Below the pieces are notes generated by a model. The model did no database searches and had not been told where the DNA came from. It saw nothing but the letters and a program-made list of their open reading frames with translations. Below, one piece after another: positions 1 to 12,353 of a DNA stretch of 64,000 nucleotides. The DNA comes from Micropterix aruncella (Eukaryota; Arthropoda; Insecta; Lepidoptera; Micropterigidae). How positions within the stretch are numbered: the first letter of the stretch is position 1; each line of letters begins with the position of its first letter. Position numbers and translations under genes: made by a program. The DNA lies in assembly GCA_944548615.1 (NCBI GenBank), contig OX155967.1, forward strand, positions 7,054,049-7,118,048, read 5' to 3'.

Positions 1-33
1 TCTGTAAGACAAGTACCTACGTTAGAAATATCG

Positions 34-225
34 ATTTTTTTTCACTTTTTCGTCTTTCTCACATTTATTCATAATTATCTAATTGTTTTACAAAATGAGA
101 TTTCAATATTCTATATACTAAATTTCAATTGGATCATTGTACAGTTATTCTTTTTATGATTGCTATAGTAGGTCCATAGTTATAGTACTTTTTGTCGAGC
201 GCGGCGATATTGCAAGAAATTCCAA
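34..225. mobile_element. piggyBac-type MITE, truncated copy
   Basis: This stretch matches 58073-58257, the inside of a complete MITE at 57989-58302, over almost its whole length by eye, with scattered substitutions and small indels. Neither the CCCTTGAGT terminus nor the TTAA target is visible here, so both ends are lost or lie outside the window. It has no coding potential. Confidence 0.6.
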
Positions 226-261
226 TAAATTGCCGCGGTCTGCCATAAAATTATGCCAAAA

Positions 262-360
262 CGTTGAGTGCGCTGCGCCATCAAGCGGTAGGTAAAATAT
301 CGCGAATATTGTTTATTCGTGATATTTTACCCACCGCTAGATGGCTCAGAGCGCTAAACG
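262..360. mobile_element. Palindromic element (family P), copy 1
   Basis: The sequence is a near-perfect inverted repeat. The left arm reads GCGCCATCAAGCGGTAGGTA and continues into AAATATCGC; the right arm returns GATATTTTACCCACCGCTAG and ATGGC. A second full copy lies at 43572-43669 and half a copy at 18520-18556. The transcript would fold into one long hairpin. No transposase gene is present. I cannot assign it to a known superfamily. Confidence 0.65.
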
Positions 361-912
361 CTTTTTATACTTTTTTCAACAACCATTTTTTTTTAAATTT
401 AAAAAAAAATTATTTTTTTCGAAGACAGTTTTTTTTGTTTTTTTTTTTTGTGGGGTGTCACGCTTGCCAAAATTGCCGTTTAAAGTGAAGTGTCACGGTG
501 ACGTTGCCTCGGTTACTATGTTCCACCAAATAGGATCGATAACTAAAGGATAAGTAAAAGAACACATTTTCCGATATCGCTTTAAAGAATAGCTGCTGTC
601 GCGTAAAGGAATTGTTTAGGGTCAGCGGGTGGTAGGGCGGAAGCGGGCAGCAATGTGTATCCTGCTGGAAATAACGCCTTTTCTCTTGTGGCGAGGCGTG
701 GAAACCGGAAATACCACCATTTGTACATCTTCCCGCATTCATTCTGCCATCATATCGTACTTATTAGATCGTCGCGTATTTTCCATCGTCTGCTCCGCAC
801 TTGCAATGCTACTTTGTTTGAATGGTTTGCTTATCCGTATCGGTTTTGATTTTATTGCGCCGTTTTTAGGAAAAGGTTACTAAATAATATCTTCTTTTCC
901 ATCGTTCCCTCA

Positions 913-1848
913 TTACTGAGGATCGTGGCCACTAGACAACAGTTTGCCTACGAGGCTCCTCCACTTTGACCTGTCTTCTACATGGCGGGTCGCAGATTGT
1001 ATTGACCCTTTTGTAACTTCTTTGATGAGGTCGTTCCATCTGGCCGGTGAACTGCCTCTGCTTCTTCTTCCCTCCACTTGATCCCGGAAAGCATTTTCTC
1101 CAGATTCTCTGGGTTTCTCCTGGCAACATGACCGAAGAACTGCAGGACCCTTCTCATGCATAAGGTAGAGAGCCTCACTTGCCGAGTTCTTCCAGGACAG
1201 ATTTGTTGGTGCGGCGTGCTGTCCATGGGATTTCTAGCATTTCACGCCAACACCACATCTCCAGTGCATCGATTTTGGTGCGTATCCGAGCCTTCAGGGT
1301 CCATGTCTCCGATGCATAGAGAAAGATCGAGAAAACCAGAGCACGAACCAGCTTGACCTTAGTCCGCTTACTTATACCCTGATTCTTCCACAGCCTTTCT
1401 AGCTTGCTCCTGGCCGATATTGCCATCTGGCTTCTGCGTGAGACCTCCTTTCGCAGTTTCCGTCGTTGCATATCATGGAGCCCAGATCGACAAAGTCTTT
1501 CACAGCTTGAAGGTCACTTAGCTCGTTGTTGCGTTGCATCGTTCCAGTCCGGTCCACAAACATGAGTTTGGTCTTGCTGCGGTTCAAGTGCTGCCCATAC
1601 TCCTTGCTTTCCTTCTCCACCCTGCGTAATGCGGTCGCCAACTCATTTTCATCGGTACCTATGATGGTCGTGTCGTCGGCGAATCTTAGGTTATTGATCC
1701 TGAGACCAACAATGCGACTTCCACCCTCCCATTCGTCTAGGACTTTTCTCATTGTATGTTCGCCGATCAAATTGAAGAGTTTCGGAGATAAGATGCACCC
1801 TTGTCTGACGCCTCTCTCTGTTTTGAAGAAATTCGAAAGCTCATCGTC
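913..1848 (-). pseudogene. RTE-type LINE reverse transcriptase, 3' part, frameshifted
   Basis: Read on the minus strand this is the C-terminal half of an endonuclease/reverse transcriptase ORF. In order it shows RT motif B (GVRQGCILSP, near 1820), motif C (LRFADDTTIIG, near 1690), the thumb region, a stretch reading KNQGISKRTKVKLVRALVFS (near 1350), the WTLKAR/RREML segment, FGHVAR (near 1120), and a terminal DRSKWRSLVGKLLSSGHDPQ followed by a stop at about 913. The reading frame shifts at least twice, near 1430 and again near 1200-1160, so no full-length product can be made. The FADD box and the GHVAR...DRxxW tail are typical of the RTE-like endonuclease-RTs abundant in moths and butterflies. 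It is 5'-truncated, breaking off at about 1850 where a family A repeat begins. Identification as a LINE is firm; the clade is likely but rests on motif reading only. Confidence 0.85.
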
Positions 1849-1850
1849 CC

Positions 1851-2087
1851 CCGGTTATTAGCCGGAATGCATAGTCGATTGGCTGACGCCGCACGGTGCG
1901 CAGAATATCCAGAAGCGCCCAGAGCGAAGCACGATTCCCAGGGAAAACCGGCCCAGAATCAGACAGTCCTACCCCTAGCTCGCAATTCTACATGGATGCT
2001 ACCGGATGGGTGCTGACCTGTGAGTTGGGCCGACCCTAACAAATCGGCCATAATGGCCCAACTGCACTGGGCCCATTAGCTCCCTAG
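1851..2087 (+). repeat. Family A repeat, 3' part (copy A1)
   Basis: This piece matches the 3' half of the full-length family A copy at 10545-11207, in the opposite orientation. It includes the segment beginning ATAGTCGATTGGCTGACGCC and the terminal block ending GGGCCCATTAG. Family A has no terminal inverted repeats and no recognised domain. It stands immediately upstream of a second copy in the same orientation. Confidence 0.7.
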
Positions 2088-2109
2088 AATATAACCTAGG
2101 AACCCTACA

Positions 2110-2748
2110 ACTAGAGCTGTCGTCTAGAACGGGCGGACCCATAATCTCAGGAAGTTTTAACGATATTGATCGTTCTGTCTCCCGTGAGGTAAGCGCAGAA
2201 GACTTAGAACAAAACAGTCCAGCGTGTAGTTCCACCCGTAAGAAAAGACGCCTTCCCGCGAGATAACCAGGTTAATAAACCAGCGGGCCGACACTCGCGC
2301 CCTTACTACCAGTTGTAAGATTACTCCGGTCGTACGACTGGTTACAGGTTCGAGGTCTGCTTTCACATTCCTCTTCCTTACGAAGCGGTGACACGGCGTC
2401 TGCCGAATCGATCGCGGACCACGGCGTCCTTTATCCGGCTGTCACCCGAAATCGGGTAGCCGATTGGTCGTTTCAAGAGCAGTCACCGTAAGGTGTACAA
2501 CTACCCTCGCTCTTTCGACTCCCCCGGCTGTCAGTCAGAACGCACATCGATTGGCTGGCGCCCCACCGTGTGCAAACCATCCAGGAGCGCCAGAAGACTG
2601 ACTCCCGGGGAAAACTGGCCCGCGAGCCAGAGTCTTACCCGGGCTTGTTCTTTATGCGTTGAGGCCGCCGGATGGGTGTTGACCCGTGAGTTTGACCGAC
2701 ACTGAACATAAGGGTCTTAGTGCAACAGCGATTAGCTCTCAAATGTAA
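2110..2748 (+). repeat. Family A repeat, nearly complete (copy A2)
   Basis: It starts with the family A 5' block (AGCTGTCGTCTAGAACGGGC, a variant of GGTGTCNACTACAATGGGCG) and ends near GTGAGTTTGACCGACACTGA plus a degraded tail. The 15-mer CTAGGAACCCTACAA lies directly before it (about 2095-2109) and again directly after it (about 2750-2764). That could be a target-site duplication. Equally, copies A1 and A2 share the flanking ATTAGCTC motif, so the pair could be a tandem dimer. No intact ORF is present. Confidence 0.65.
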
Positions 2749-2766
2749 GATCTAGGAACCCTACAA

Positions 2767-3374
2767 TGTAAGATAAGGGCGACCTAACCGTTATGCCATC
2801 TAACTTAAAACGTGGTCCGTGTAATTTAAAACGCCAATTTTAATAAAACAGCCGTTCGTCCATTTTAAACGGCCAGATTACACTAAGTACATAAAAACTT
2901 TAAATTTTCCCTGACCCATTTTGACGATCATAAAATGCTCTCACAAAACTCTAATAATTTATGCCTGGTCGTGAATCATACTTTTTATTACAAAAAAGAA
3001 GAGTTATTCCTCTGCACGGGTGTTATATTATGTATATTGCGTGCATACATCTCTGTCGAATGGAAAGTCATTTTCTCTGGCATCGCAGTGGGTGGCAATT
3101 TTGCTACTCCCTATTCAGTGGCATACATGTTTGCATACAAAGTAGGTATGGTTTTCGTTCTTTGCGATGTTCTTCGGTTGCCACTGCCAACTGATACATT
3201 CATATACGTGCTTTCAACAGACTTATTTCTTGGCTAGAGCGAATACATACAGTTTCTCGTATTTTATTGCAAGTGGTCGAAAAAGGTTGCTTTCAAATTA
3301 AAATGTTAAACTCAGAGACTTTCGATTCATAAACTGAATATTTGATTTGGATTTGTAATTTTTAATTTAAACTA
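2767..3374. other. No recognisable feature
   Basis: AT-rich sequence with a 100-codon open frame at 2935-3237 on the plus strand. That frame has no motif I recognise and no sign of family membership. I see no gene, repeat boundary or RNA here. Confidence 0.4.
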
Positions 3375-5701
<2,327 letters not shown>

Positions 5702-5811
5702 GATAGAAACGAATTTACCGTGTGAAATTGATAGCACCCGACGTTTACACCCGGTGCTACACCGGTTTACACCCAATGCTACAAATTTCACGCGGTAAAT
5801 TCGTTTCTATC
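5702..5811. mobile_element. Penelope-like element terminal hairpin
   Basis: Arms of 28-29 bp (5702-5729 and 5783-5811) are nearly perfect inverted repeats, starting GATAGAAACGAATTTACC and ending GGTAAATTCGTTTCTATC. The same arms, with the flanking ATTATAAATA, form both ends of the Penelope-like insertion at 39718-40783. The loop carries a short tandem duplication of ACACCC(G/A)(G/A)TGCTAC. It looks like two inverted element ends joined after internal deletion. Confidence 0.6.
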
Positions 5812-6481
5812 TCGCCTTTTTGTATACTAATTAAGTGCAAATAAAGAGTTTATTATTATTATTATTATTAATTTGTTTTATAAATGCCGATGTGCATGTC
5901 TACGCCCTCTTCAGTTTAAACATATTTCATGTAGTGACATGAAAGTCGAAAAATACTCAGTAATGAACTTACTTTTACCAAATTGTGGAAAATGTTATTC
6001 AAGCGGCGTACGAATCGTAAATTTTGCCAAGTTGTAATTAGTGTCATACAAGTCTGGCAACGCCGCCCTTGCCGCTTGCAAGCGCCTGCCTGTGAAATAC
6101 CTAATACGGATGGCTCGTTGTTGCGAGGAAAACTTAACGAACGCTGAAACATCCTCGTAGTTCGAGAAGTTAAATTGCGGTTTGTTGTTTACTTCATTAC
6201 TGCCAGCGTACGAATGTATCCCAGTTTTACAACTATATCAGTAAACGGCCTCAACCACTGAACTGGGCACGATATGTACCGGTTTGCCACCAAAGCTTAC
6301 TAACCTTTCTAAACTTAATTAGTTATTATAATTGCACTAGAAAGTTATCTTAAGTATTAAAAAAAAAACTATTTTACGAACCAGAAAAAATACATAGCTA
6401 ATAGCTAATTGCTTGTAGACAGATTGTTTATTTGATATGGCAGAAGCGACTGTCGAAACGTGCTTTCGCTCGCAATCGTGT
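5812..6481. other. No recognisable gene
   Basis: A short (ATT)n run lies at 5849-5870. The rest is unassigned, with a slightly GC-richer patch at 6050-6100 (CTGGCAACGCCGCCCTTGCC). I see no supported gene. Confidence 0.4.
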
Positions 6482-6488
6482 GCGCAAC

Positions 6489-7333
6489 CAGTGTTGCCAA
6501 CTTAGCGATATGTCACCATTTAGGCTACATCGAATGGGTTATCGGCGACCAAAAAATACCAATAATCGCCTGTCGTCGATTTAGGCTACACCAATTGTTC
6601 GATTTTAATTTGTACGGTGACAACGATTTTACTTATTTCTAAGATAATGGTGCCGAACATATGGGTAACTTGTAATGTTTTTACATAAATAATTTCCCCT
6701 TCGTTAACCTTAAGTTGTTATGGTTTAGTTTAATGCCCGCTCCACACATTGACCAGCGTTGGCCGCATCGCCTATGTCTCTCTCGCTCTTTCCCATATAT
6801 TTTTCTGACATCACAGTGGTGCCGACTCGCTTCCACCTAAGCAATATTTTTGCCAACATTCGCCAACGTGTGGAGCGGGCATAATATTATGTATTTGTTT
6901 TTGCAATGTAAGTATATAATTGATTTTTACAAACTTTCTGTGTAAAAGTTTAAAGTAGTTATGAAAATTTGTTTTTTGCATAATGTAGTTATGATATGGT
7001 CATATTACATTGTACATTTATTTATGGTTCGTGGTATCATGTTCACAAATATAGTAAGTAGCTGTATACAAAATGGTAACCTTGGTATGTACTAGGTAAT
7101 TTTGTTCTATTTTATCGTACAACCTTATTCCAACCAATGTTTTTTTATGTACTAATCTTGGTAATTTCGAAAAAAATATCTGTAACGGCCTAGAATGTTT
7201 TGAAATATATGATTCAAACCTATGTTCTGCAATCCTTTTCATTGGCAAAAAAAGGCTTTTTTGCAAAACGGCTACTTTAGGCTATTTTTCTGTTGACATC
7301 GGTGACTATTCAAGTCTAGCACTTGGCAACACT
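6489..7333. mobile_element. hAT-like non-autonomous element
   Basis: Terminal inverted repeats CAGTGTTGCCAA (6489-6500) and TTGGCAACACTG (7323-7334) bound the element. The heptamer GCGCAAC sits on both sides (6482-6488 and 7334-7340), overlapping the last terminal base by one. Terminal CAGTGTTGCC and a target duplication of about 8 bp fit the hAT superfamily. The interior holds a nested MITE at 6733-6882 and an 82-codon minus-strand frame (7018-7266) that I do not recognise. The boundary is inferred by eye and the duplication is short. Confidence 0.5.
6733..6882. mobile_element. 150-bp MITE with perfect 15-bp TIRs
   Basis: ATGCCCGCTCCACAC at 6733-6747 is exactly reversed and complemented at 6868-6882 (GTGTGGAGCGGGCAT). 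Further inside, TTGGC and GCCAA extend the pairing. It is too short to code. Superfamily is not assigned because no clear target duplication flanks it. Confidence 0.75.
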
Positions 7334-7360
7334 GCGCAACTGACACACGAATATTCGGGA

Positions 7361-7432
7361 GACTATGCGGAGAATGAGGCACACCGACTATCGGTGATTG
7401 CCATAAAGCAACAAGAAGAAGAAGAAGAGAAT
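7361..7432 (+). pseudogene. LINE 3' end with (GAA)n tail
   Basis: The string GGCACACCGACTATCGGTGA followed by an AAGCAACAAGAAGAAGAAGAAGA-type run resembles the extreme 3' end of RTE-type LINEs in moths, which end in GAA or AAG repeats. Only the last few dozen bases remain. Identification rests on remembered similarity to such tails. Confidence 0.35.
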
Positions 7433-8015
7433 GAGGTTCGCGCGCTTTGATGTGCGTCTAAAAACCGACACAGTTCGTAATATGGCGAATGTAGCCAAAA
7501 CTTTGCATATTCATTTGCGAATGTCGTCCTACACTTGGGGGTTCACGTATTCGTGCGAATGTGTAGGACCGGCAGGATACAAGTTTTTTGTTTCGATACA
7601 ATTTATTTTCTTTATTCTTTTCAAAGGCGAAGTTAACGAGGCGGCGGGCTTAGTGAGCTTAACAAAGTTTGAGCTATTTGTATGTTACAGTGATGCGGGT
7701 GCAGGAAAACTAGAGAGCAAGAAGTGCATTGAGTATGTTTCTCGATTACTCTACTTGTGTCAACACTCGGCGCTAAGCGGGAGACACATTGGCTGCAGCT
7801 AAGATAGATGAAAATCGATTGGTGGATATTACGCCGTCACCTGACGTCTTTGCACGGAGGATGCAAGAAGTATGTAGGTTATTTGGACTTCCTATAAATA
7901 AATATATATTCATAGGGATTCTCGGGGACGCGTCTTTCTAGGAAGCTTTCTGTGTGATAAAATAGATTATATAGGGTACTAGTGGATATATTCTGGAGAT
8001 ATATTAATACTGTAA

Positions 8016-8494
8016 GGTGAATATTAAAAAATATGTATTTCTAAAATTGTGCAATATTACATATCATTTTCTTATACATATATATTAGAATGTAGTGTTT
8101 ATTCATATATTTGTATATATTATTACTTATTACTTATTTTTCACTTAAATTTATTGAATATAATGTAAAGTTTACTTTATTTTAGTCCTTAATTGCATAC
8201 ATATTTTTTTTCTACTTTAAATTTTACTTTAATTTAGAAATATTTGAAAATTGATCACCTTCGTCAGTTCTCGAGTTACAAACATACAGTTGGTATAACA
8301 CAGCATAGCCAGAGACAGACCTTCTAGGTCTAGCTGGTTGTGCGATTTCGCCTCATTCGAATATGCTAGCATATTTATATGCATAGAGCTATGTTTTTCG
8401 CTATAATAATGTTTGTTTTTAATTATTCCTCATGTACAACAGTATGCATGTCCTTGTATTTTTTTCTTGTACGTTATAAATAAATAAATAAATA
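8016..8494 (+). repeat. Dispersed repeat with LINE-like (AAAT)n tail
   Basis: Two blocks are shared with another locus: 8016-8225 matches 12370-12575, and 8290-8480 matches 13505-13690. In the second locus the two blocks are separated by about 930 bp of inserted LINE and other sequence. The end at 8478-8494 is AAATAAATAAATAAAT, a typical non-LTR 3' tail. I read it as an old LINE 3' untranslated region. No ORF is left. Confidence 0.55.
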
Positions 8495-8929
8495 TTCTGG
8501 AGATATATAGGGTACTAGGGTATTACCCGGTGTTGCCCGGGTGGCTTTCATAGCTTTTATTTCCAGAGATATTAGCAAGAACCGCGACGTCTTCAAAACA
8601 AATAATTTAATCTAAACTATTTTTATAGCCACCTACTAATCCTTATAACATGCTTGGTTTCGTTAGTTAAACCATCTAATGTAGATACAATTGTGCTTTT
8701 TGCAGTATGTATTTATTATCATTGGTTGAGGAGTTATTGGCGTCGAAAGCCATTGTAGGAATATTCTAAGAAAGAAACTGCGTATTTGGAAAGCTTCTCC
8801 CATGGACAACCTTACGTGGCCCTTTCGCGTGTCACGTTAACATGTAATCTTTACGTGTTGTATCAGGACTGCTAATGGTTCTCGTGCAGTTAGGGTACTA
8901 AGACTCCCCTTCTGCCATCCGATAAAAGT
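8495..8929. other. Unassigned
   Basis: TATAGGGTACTAGGGTATTA (8506-8525) partly repeats a motif at 7970-7985. No coding or structural feature is evident to 8929. Confidence 0.35.
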
Positions 8930-9272
8930 TTGAACCTGGTAAGGGCCTTCTTACCCTTGATGGTAATATCCTTCGTGACAATTGTTTGCGCGTCGTGCGG
9001 CGTCAGCCAATCGACTGTGCACTCCGGCTAATAACTGGGGAAGTCTGAAAACTATATACGATTTCCTATGGAGCGGGGGTGGTTGTTGACCTAACGTCAG
9101 CTGCTATTAAAACGTCTCATAAGCCACCCGATTTAGAGTACAAGAGGGGCAATGGACGCACGGTCCGTAATAAATTCAAACCGAATTACCGTTAACATTA
9201 GATAGAGGGCGCCCAAGCGATTTTGGACGGAGAAATCCAGCCAAATCTGGTAGTTAGGGTGTGAGGCTGCTC
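8930..9272 (-). repeat. Family A repeat, internal part (copy A3)
   Basis: It matches the middle of the full-length copy at 10545-11207 in the same (minus) orientation. Recognisable blocks are GCCAATCGACTGTGCACTCC, the GAGCGGGGGTGGTTGTTGACC segment, and the GGTAGTTAGGGTGTGAGGCTG end. Both ends are missing; it stops where a LINE fragment begins. Confidence 0.65.
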
Positions 9273-9575
9273 GCTGTATTAACTTCCATGGTCTCCCACT
9301 TCGTTCAAGTCAGAATAATATCCTACGTATCCCAAAACACAATACCACTTTTTTTTCCTACTCGTTCTCCGTACATGCAGCTCGACTGTGGAATAAGCTT
9401 CCTTTAACTATTCGAGGCGCTAGCTCGCTGTTCACCTTTAAGCAATCATTGAAAAAGCACTTACTTTCACAATAAATATTAATCATAAATTCTAACCTTT
9501 CCGTTATCCCCTCCCTTTCCTTACCTTATTTTGGCAGTTTATTTATTTACTTATTTATTTATTTATTTATTTGTT
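9273..9575 (+). pseudogene. LINE reverse transcriptase, C-terminal fragment
   Basis: A 67-codon open stretch ends with the stop at about 9472-9474. It reads SQNNILRIPKHNTTFFSYSF, then SVHAARLWNKLPLTIRG, then FKQSLKKHLLSQ and stop. The AARLWNxLPxxIR...FKxxLKxHL pattern is the usual C-terminus of CR1/Jockey-group LINE polymerases. After the stop comes a 3' UTR and a (TTTA)n tail at 9540-9573, so the copy is 5'-truncated but keeps its 3' end. Confidence 0.75.
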
Positions 9576-9719
9576 AATATATCAAAATATGTATGTATAT
9601 ACATATACATACATATAATATGTCAAACTCAAAAATTTATTTATATATTTACATTTTACTTTAGATACACACACAATATATATTATATGCTATAATTTCA
9701 AATTTAATTTTAGGCTATA

Positions 9720-9868
9720 ATTTGTTGCCTACTCTTCTTTTCACACCAGCATGTTGGTTGACTGGAAGATATTGCTGTATAGTAGCAATAAGTCCGCCAT
9801 TGTACCTTATTTTATTGTGCAATAAAGAGATTTTCATTCATTCATTCATTCATTCATTCATTCATTCA
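9720..9868 (+). pseudogene. LINE 3' UTR with (ATTC)n tail
   Basis: The block GTTGACTGGAAGATATTGCT, then GCAATAAGTCCGCCATTGTA, then TTGTGCAATAAAGA is a 3' UTR motif shared by many moth LINEs, including a polyadenylation signal. It runs directly into a (CATT)n tail at 9836-9868. No coding sequence remains. Confidence 0.6.
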
Positions 9869-9869
9869 A

Positions 9870-10075
9870 CTTCCCAGTGCCATGCGGTAAGGCGTTGGTC
9901 TCTAAACGAGCTAGTGAGCTTAGCTAAATGGCGGACTGTTTCCGCCCCGAAGTCTCTACGTTCATCCCAAGTTGAAAGTCTAATATCTTTATACCTTCCT
10001 GTCTAATATATTTATACCTTCCTGGGGTGACGGGTTTGTTCGGTGTAGTTGACATCACCTCATTGTTGTATCATC
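9870..10075 (-). repeat. Family A repeat, 5' end (copy A4)
   Basis: It begins at CCATGCGGTAAGGCGTTGGT and ends at the family A 5' terminus (GGTGTAGTTGACATCACC..., read in reverse). It corresponds to the last third of the 10545-11207 copy. It abuts the LINE tail at 9868. Confidence 0.6.
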
Positions 10076-10249
10076 AGCAGGCTACAGCCAGTATATAGAA
10101 AATTTTACAAATAACCGAAATCACTTAGGAATATATTTATAGCAAGTAAATGATTAATGCATTGCTGCATTTCGTTATGGCCAGAAGTAATGCAAAATAG
10201 TTTAAATTAAAAAAGTGTAAAAAACATCAATTACAGTTCCAAGTGATAA

Positions 10250-11290
10250 TCAGTATCGAAAATATTTAATGATTTGGCAGCCCTGTGCACTTGCTGCATA
10301 GCTGCATGCTGCACCCCTGAATAGCTGCAGAACGTTGCGTGTCATTACTTTCGACGTAGTAAGTGAATAGCCCGAGGCTACCAGACGCTCCACATTGCCA
10401 TCGCCAGCGACTTTTAAGTACATAAGCTCCTCGACGCGAACGGCCATTATCTACGTGCGCCGTTTCAATATTTATACCTATCTCTACATTTTATCCGCGG
10501 GGGTTAGGTTCTACATCTGTGATGCAATCTGCAGGTTAGGGGAGCTAACGGGCCCATGATGAGGTGGCCACAATGACCCATGTGTTCAGGGTCGGTCACA
10601 CTCATGGGTCAACACCCATCCGATGGCCTCCACGCATGGGGTGCGAACCTGGGTAGGACTCTGGGTCAACCAGTCTCCCCTGGGAATCAAACCTCTGGAG
10701 CTCCTGGACGGTCTGCGCACCGAGCGGCGCAAGCCAATCGACTGTGCTCTCCGACTAACAATCGGGGGAGTCTGGGAACTGTATTGTTTCCTATAGAGCG
10801 GGGGTGGTTGTCTACCTTACGGCGACTGCTCTTGAAATGACCATTGGCCATCCGATCCCGGTTCAGAGTCGGGCAAAGGACGCCTTGGTCCGCGATAGAT
10901 TCGGCATACACCGTTTCACCGCTTTGTAAGGGAGAGGACCGCGCAAGCGACCTCGAACTCGGAACCAATCGAGAGACCGGAGAAATCTGGTCACAATTGG
11001 AAGCAAGGGTGCGAGGGTCGGCCCGCCAGGTATAATATTACTGGCTATCTCGCGGTAAAGGCGTTGGCTTCTTGCGGGTTGTGACGTAGCTGGACGTTGG
11101 ATTGTTCTGTCCAAAGTCTTCTACGTTCACTGCAGGGCGACAGAACGAAAAAATCGTTAAAACGTCCTGTGGTGACGGGCTCGCCCATTGTAGTTGACAC
11201 CGCAAGTTGCAGGTTAGGGGAGACGTGGATAATGAGACTAGATGTCGACGGGGGCGTCAAATAACCACGGAACGTAAAACAATTTCAGGA
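10250..11290. repeat. Repeat D, copy 1, interrupted by family A
   Basis: The flanks of the family A insertion (10250-10544 and 11223-11290) match, in order and without the insertion, a continuous sequence at 14340-14710. Shared blocks include GGCAGCCCTGTG, TGCGTGTCATTACTTTCGA-like, AATAGCCCGAGGCTAC, TACCTATCTCTACA and GATGTCGACGGGGGCGTC. The element is unclassified, with no TIR or ORF that I can see. Confidence 0.65.
10545..11207 (-). mobile_element. Family A, full-length copy with 15-bp target duplication (A5)
   Basis: TGCAGGTTAGGGGAG occurs at 10530-10544 and exactly again at 11208-11222. Between them lie 663 bp that are absent from the paralogous empty site at 14340-14710. This defines the ends of family A: in the minus orientation it begins ACTTGCGGTGTCAACTACAA and ends GGGCCCGTTAG. 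There is no terminal inverted repeat and no poly(A). A long, sequence-unrelated target duplication of this size suits insertion by target-primed reverse transcription better than a cut-and-paste transposon. Other copies lie at 1851, 2110, 8930, 9870, 19440, 29636, 44838, 56079 and 60370. No known protein domain is encoded. Parts of one frame stay open in several copies (see findings). Confidence 0.8.
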
Positions 11291-11974
11291 AATGTTACCT
11301 ACAACAATTGATATTATATGGTATTAGATTACGTAGCTCCATCAAAAGATTTAGAAACTTTTCCGACATGGTGAATTGCAGGTGGCATTGATAGCATTGA
11401 CGGCCAAACTAATAGCAATTTATTTGTCCATGTATAATAACATTGAAAATGAATGGTTTTTTGTAAAGGATTATAAAAACGCAATACTTATAACAATAAT
11501 TACATTCAATCATTACTGCCATCTATCGCATTATTTTATATAGGATAAATAAATACACCACAGAAATAATACCATTATAATGAATGATAACAAGGGGAAC
11601 TAATATGCCATCTGTTAGTTTATCCTAACTTAAAAATGCGTAATTGCTAAGTATTGAAATCTTTTAAAGAAATAAAAAAATACATCCTTACGTAAATATT
11701 AGTAAAATATAAAGATACACAGATAGATAGATGTTCTTTATTTGCACATTTTACGAAAAAAACATACATCAAACAGACTTATTGCCTAAAGCACAATCAC
11801 TTACAGCAGTTCATGGAAGTGTAAGCATTTAGGTGCCAGTAGATAAATAAACTAAAAAAAAAAAAAAAACAAACCTACTTATTAAATAACAAAAAATCTA
11901 AATTGCTATGATTTAAAAATTCGCGTGTATATTACTATTTTATACAATATAGGCTTGTTAAGAGCACCATCTAC
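11291..11974. other. AT-rich, no feature
   Basis: No ORF, repeat boundary or RNA structure that I can support. There is an A-run at 11855-11869. Confidence 0.4.
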
Positions 11975-11987
11975 AGTGTGCAGATAT

Positions 11988-12353
11988 GTAGTAGTAGTAG
12001 TAGATGGAGTGGGGGGCTTGTTTCCAGCCCTTGATGTCACCTAGATCTGTAAGGTCTTTTGTAACTACCCACTGTGTGGTTAGGTCAATGGTCAGCTAGT
12101 AGCCCGGTACTTCTTACCAGTCCAAGTAGGTCACTGACCTTCAAGTTGGGCAGATCGCTGGGTTCGAGAAAGGCTCGTCCCAGTAAACTGTGTCTTTTGG
12201 CGGCGAGCCCTGGACAGCGGCCAACAATGTGTATGCTATCTTCAGGTTCCTCGCCACATATTCGGCAATCCTTGCTCTCAGTCAAGCCAAGGTTGAATAG
12301 ATGAGCTCTAAGGGTCGTGTGTCCGGTGAGGAGACCGATAGTTGTTCTAAGGT
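11988..12353 (-). mobile_element. 5'-truncated LINE (R1/I group) with 13-bp target duplication
   Basis: AGTGTGCAGATAT at 11975-11987 is repeated exactly at 12354-12366. The insert between them reads, on the minus strand, as the C-terminal end of an RNase H-group LINE polymerase: LLTGHTTLRAHLFNLGLTES, KDCRICGEEPEDSIHIVGRC (a Cys/His knuckle), then the AKRHSLLGRAFL tail. It stops before a short 3' UTR that ends in a (CTA)n tail (plus strand GTAGTAGTAGTAGTAG at 11988-12003). The 5' end breaks off inside the coding region, the normal outcome of incomplete reverse transcription. Confidence 0.8.

Noticed and set aside
264..553. Phe-rich short frames near a poly(T) tract
   Set aside because: Chance frames over homopolymer T and the palindromic element; no motif.
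2935..3237. 100-codon plus-strand frame
   Set aside because: Hydrophobic composition expected from AT-rich DNA; no homologous string elsewhere in the window.
7431..7802. 123-codon plus-strand frame
   Set aside because: No domain or family resemblance. Part of the DNA (CGTCCTACACTT...GTGTAGGAC) looks like an inverted repeat, so a repeat origin is likelier.
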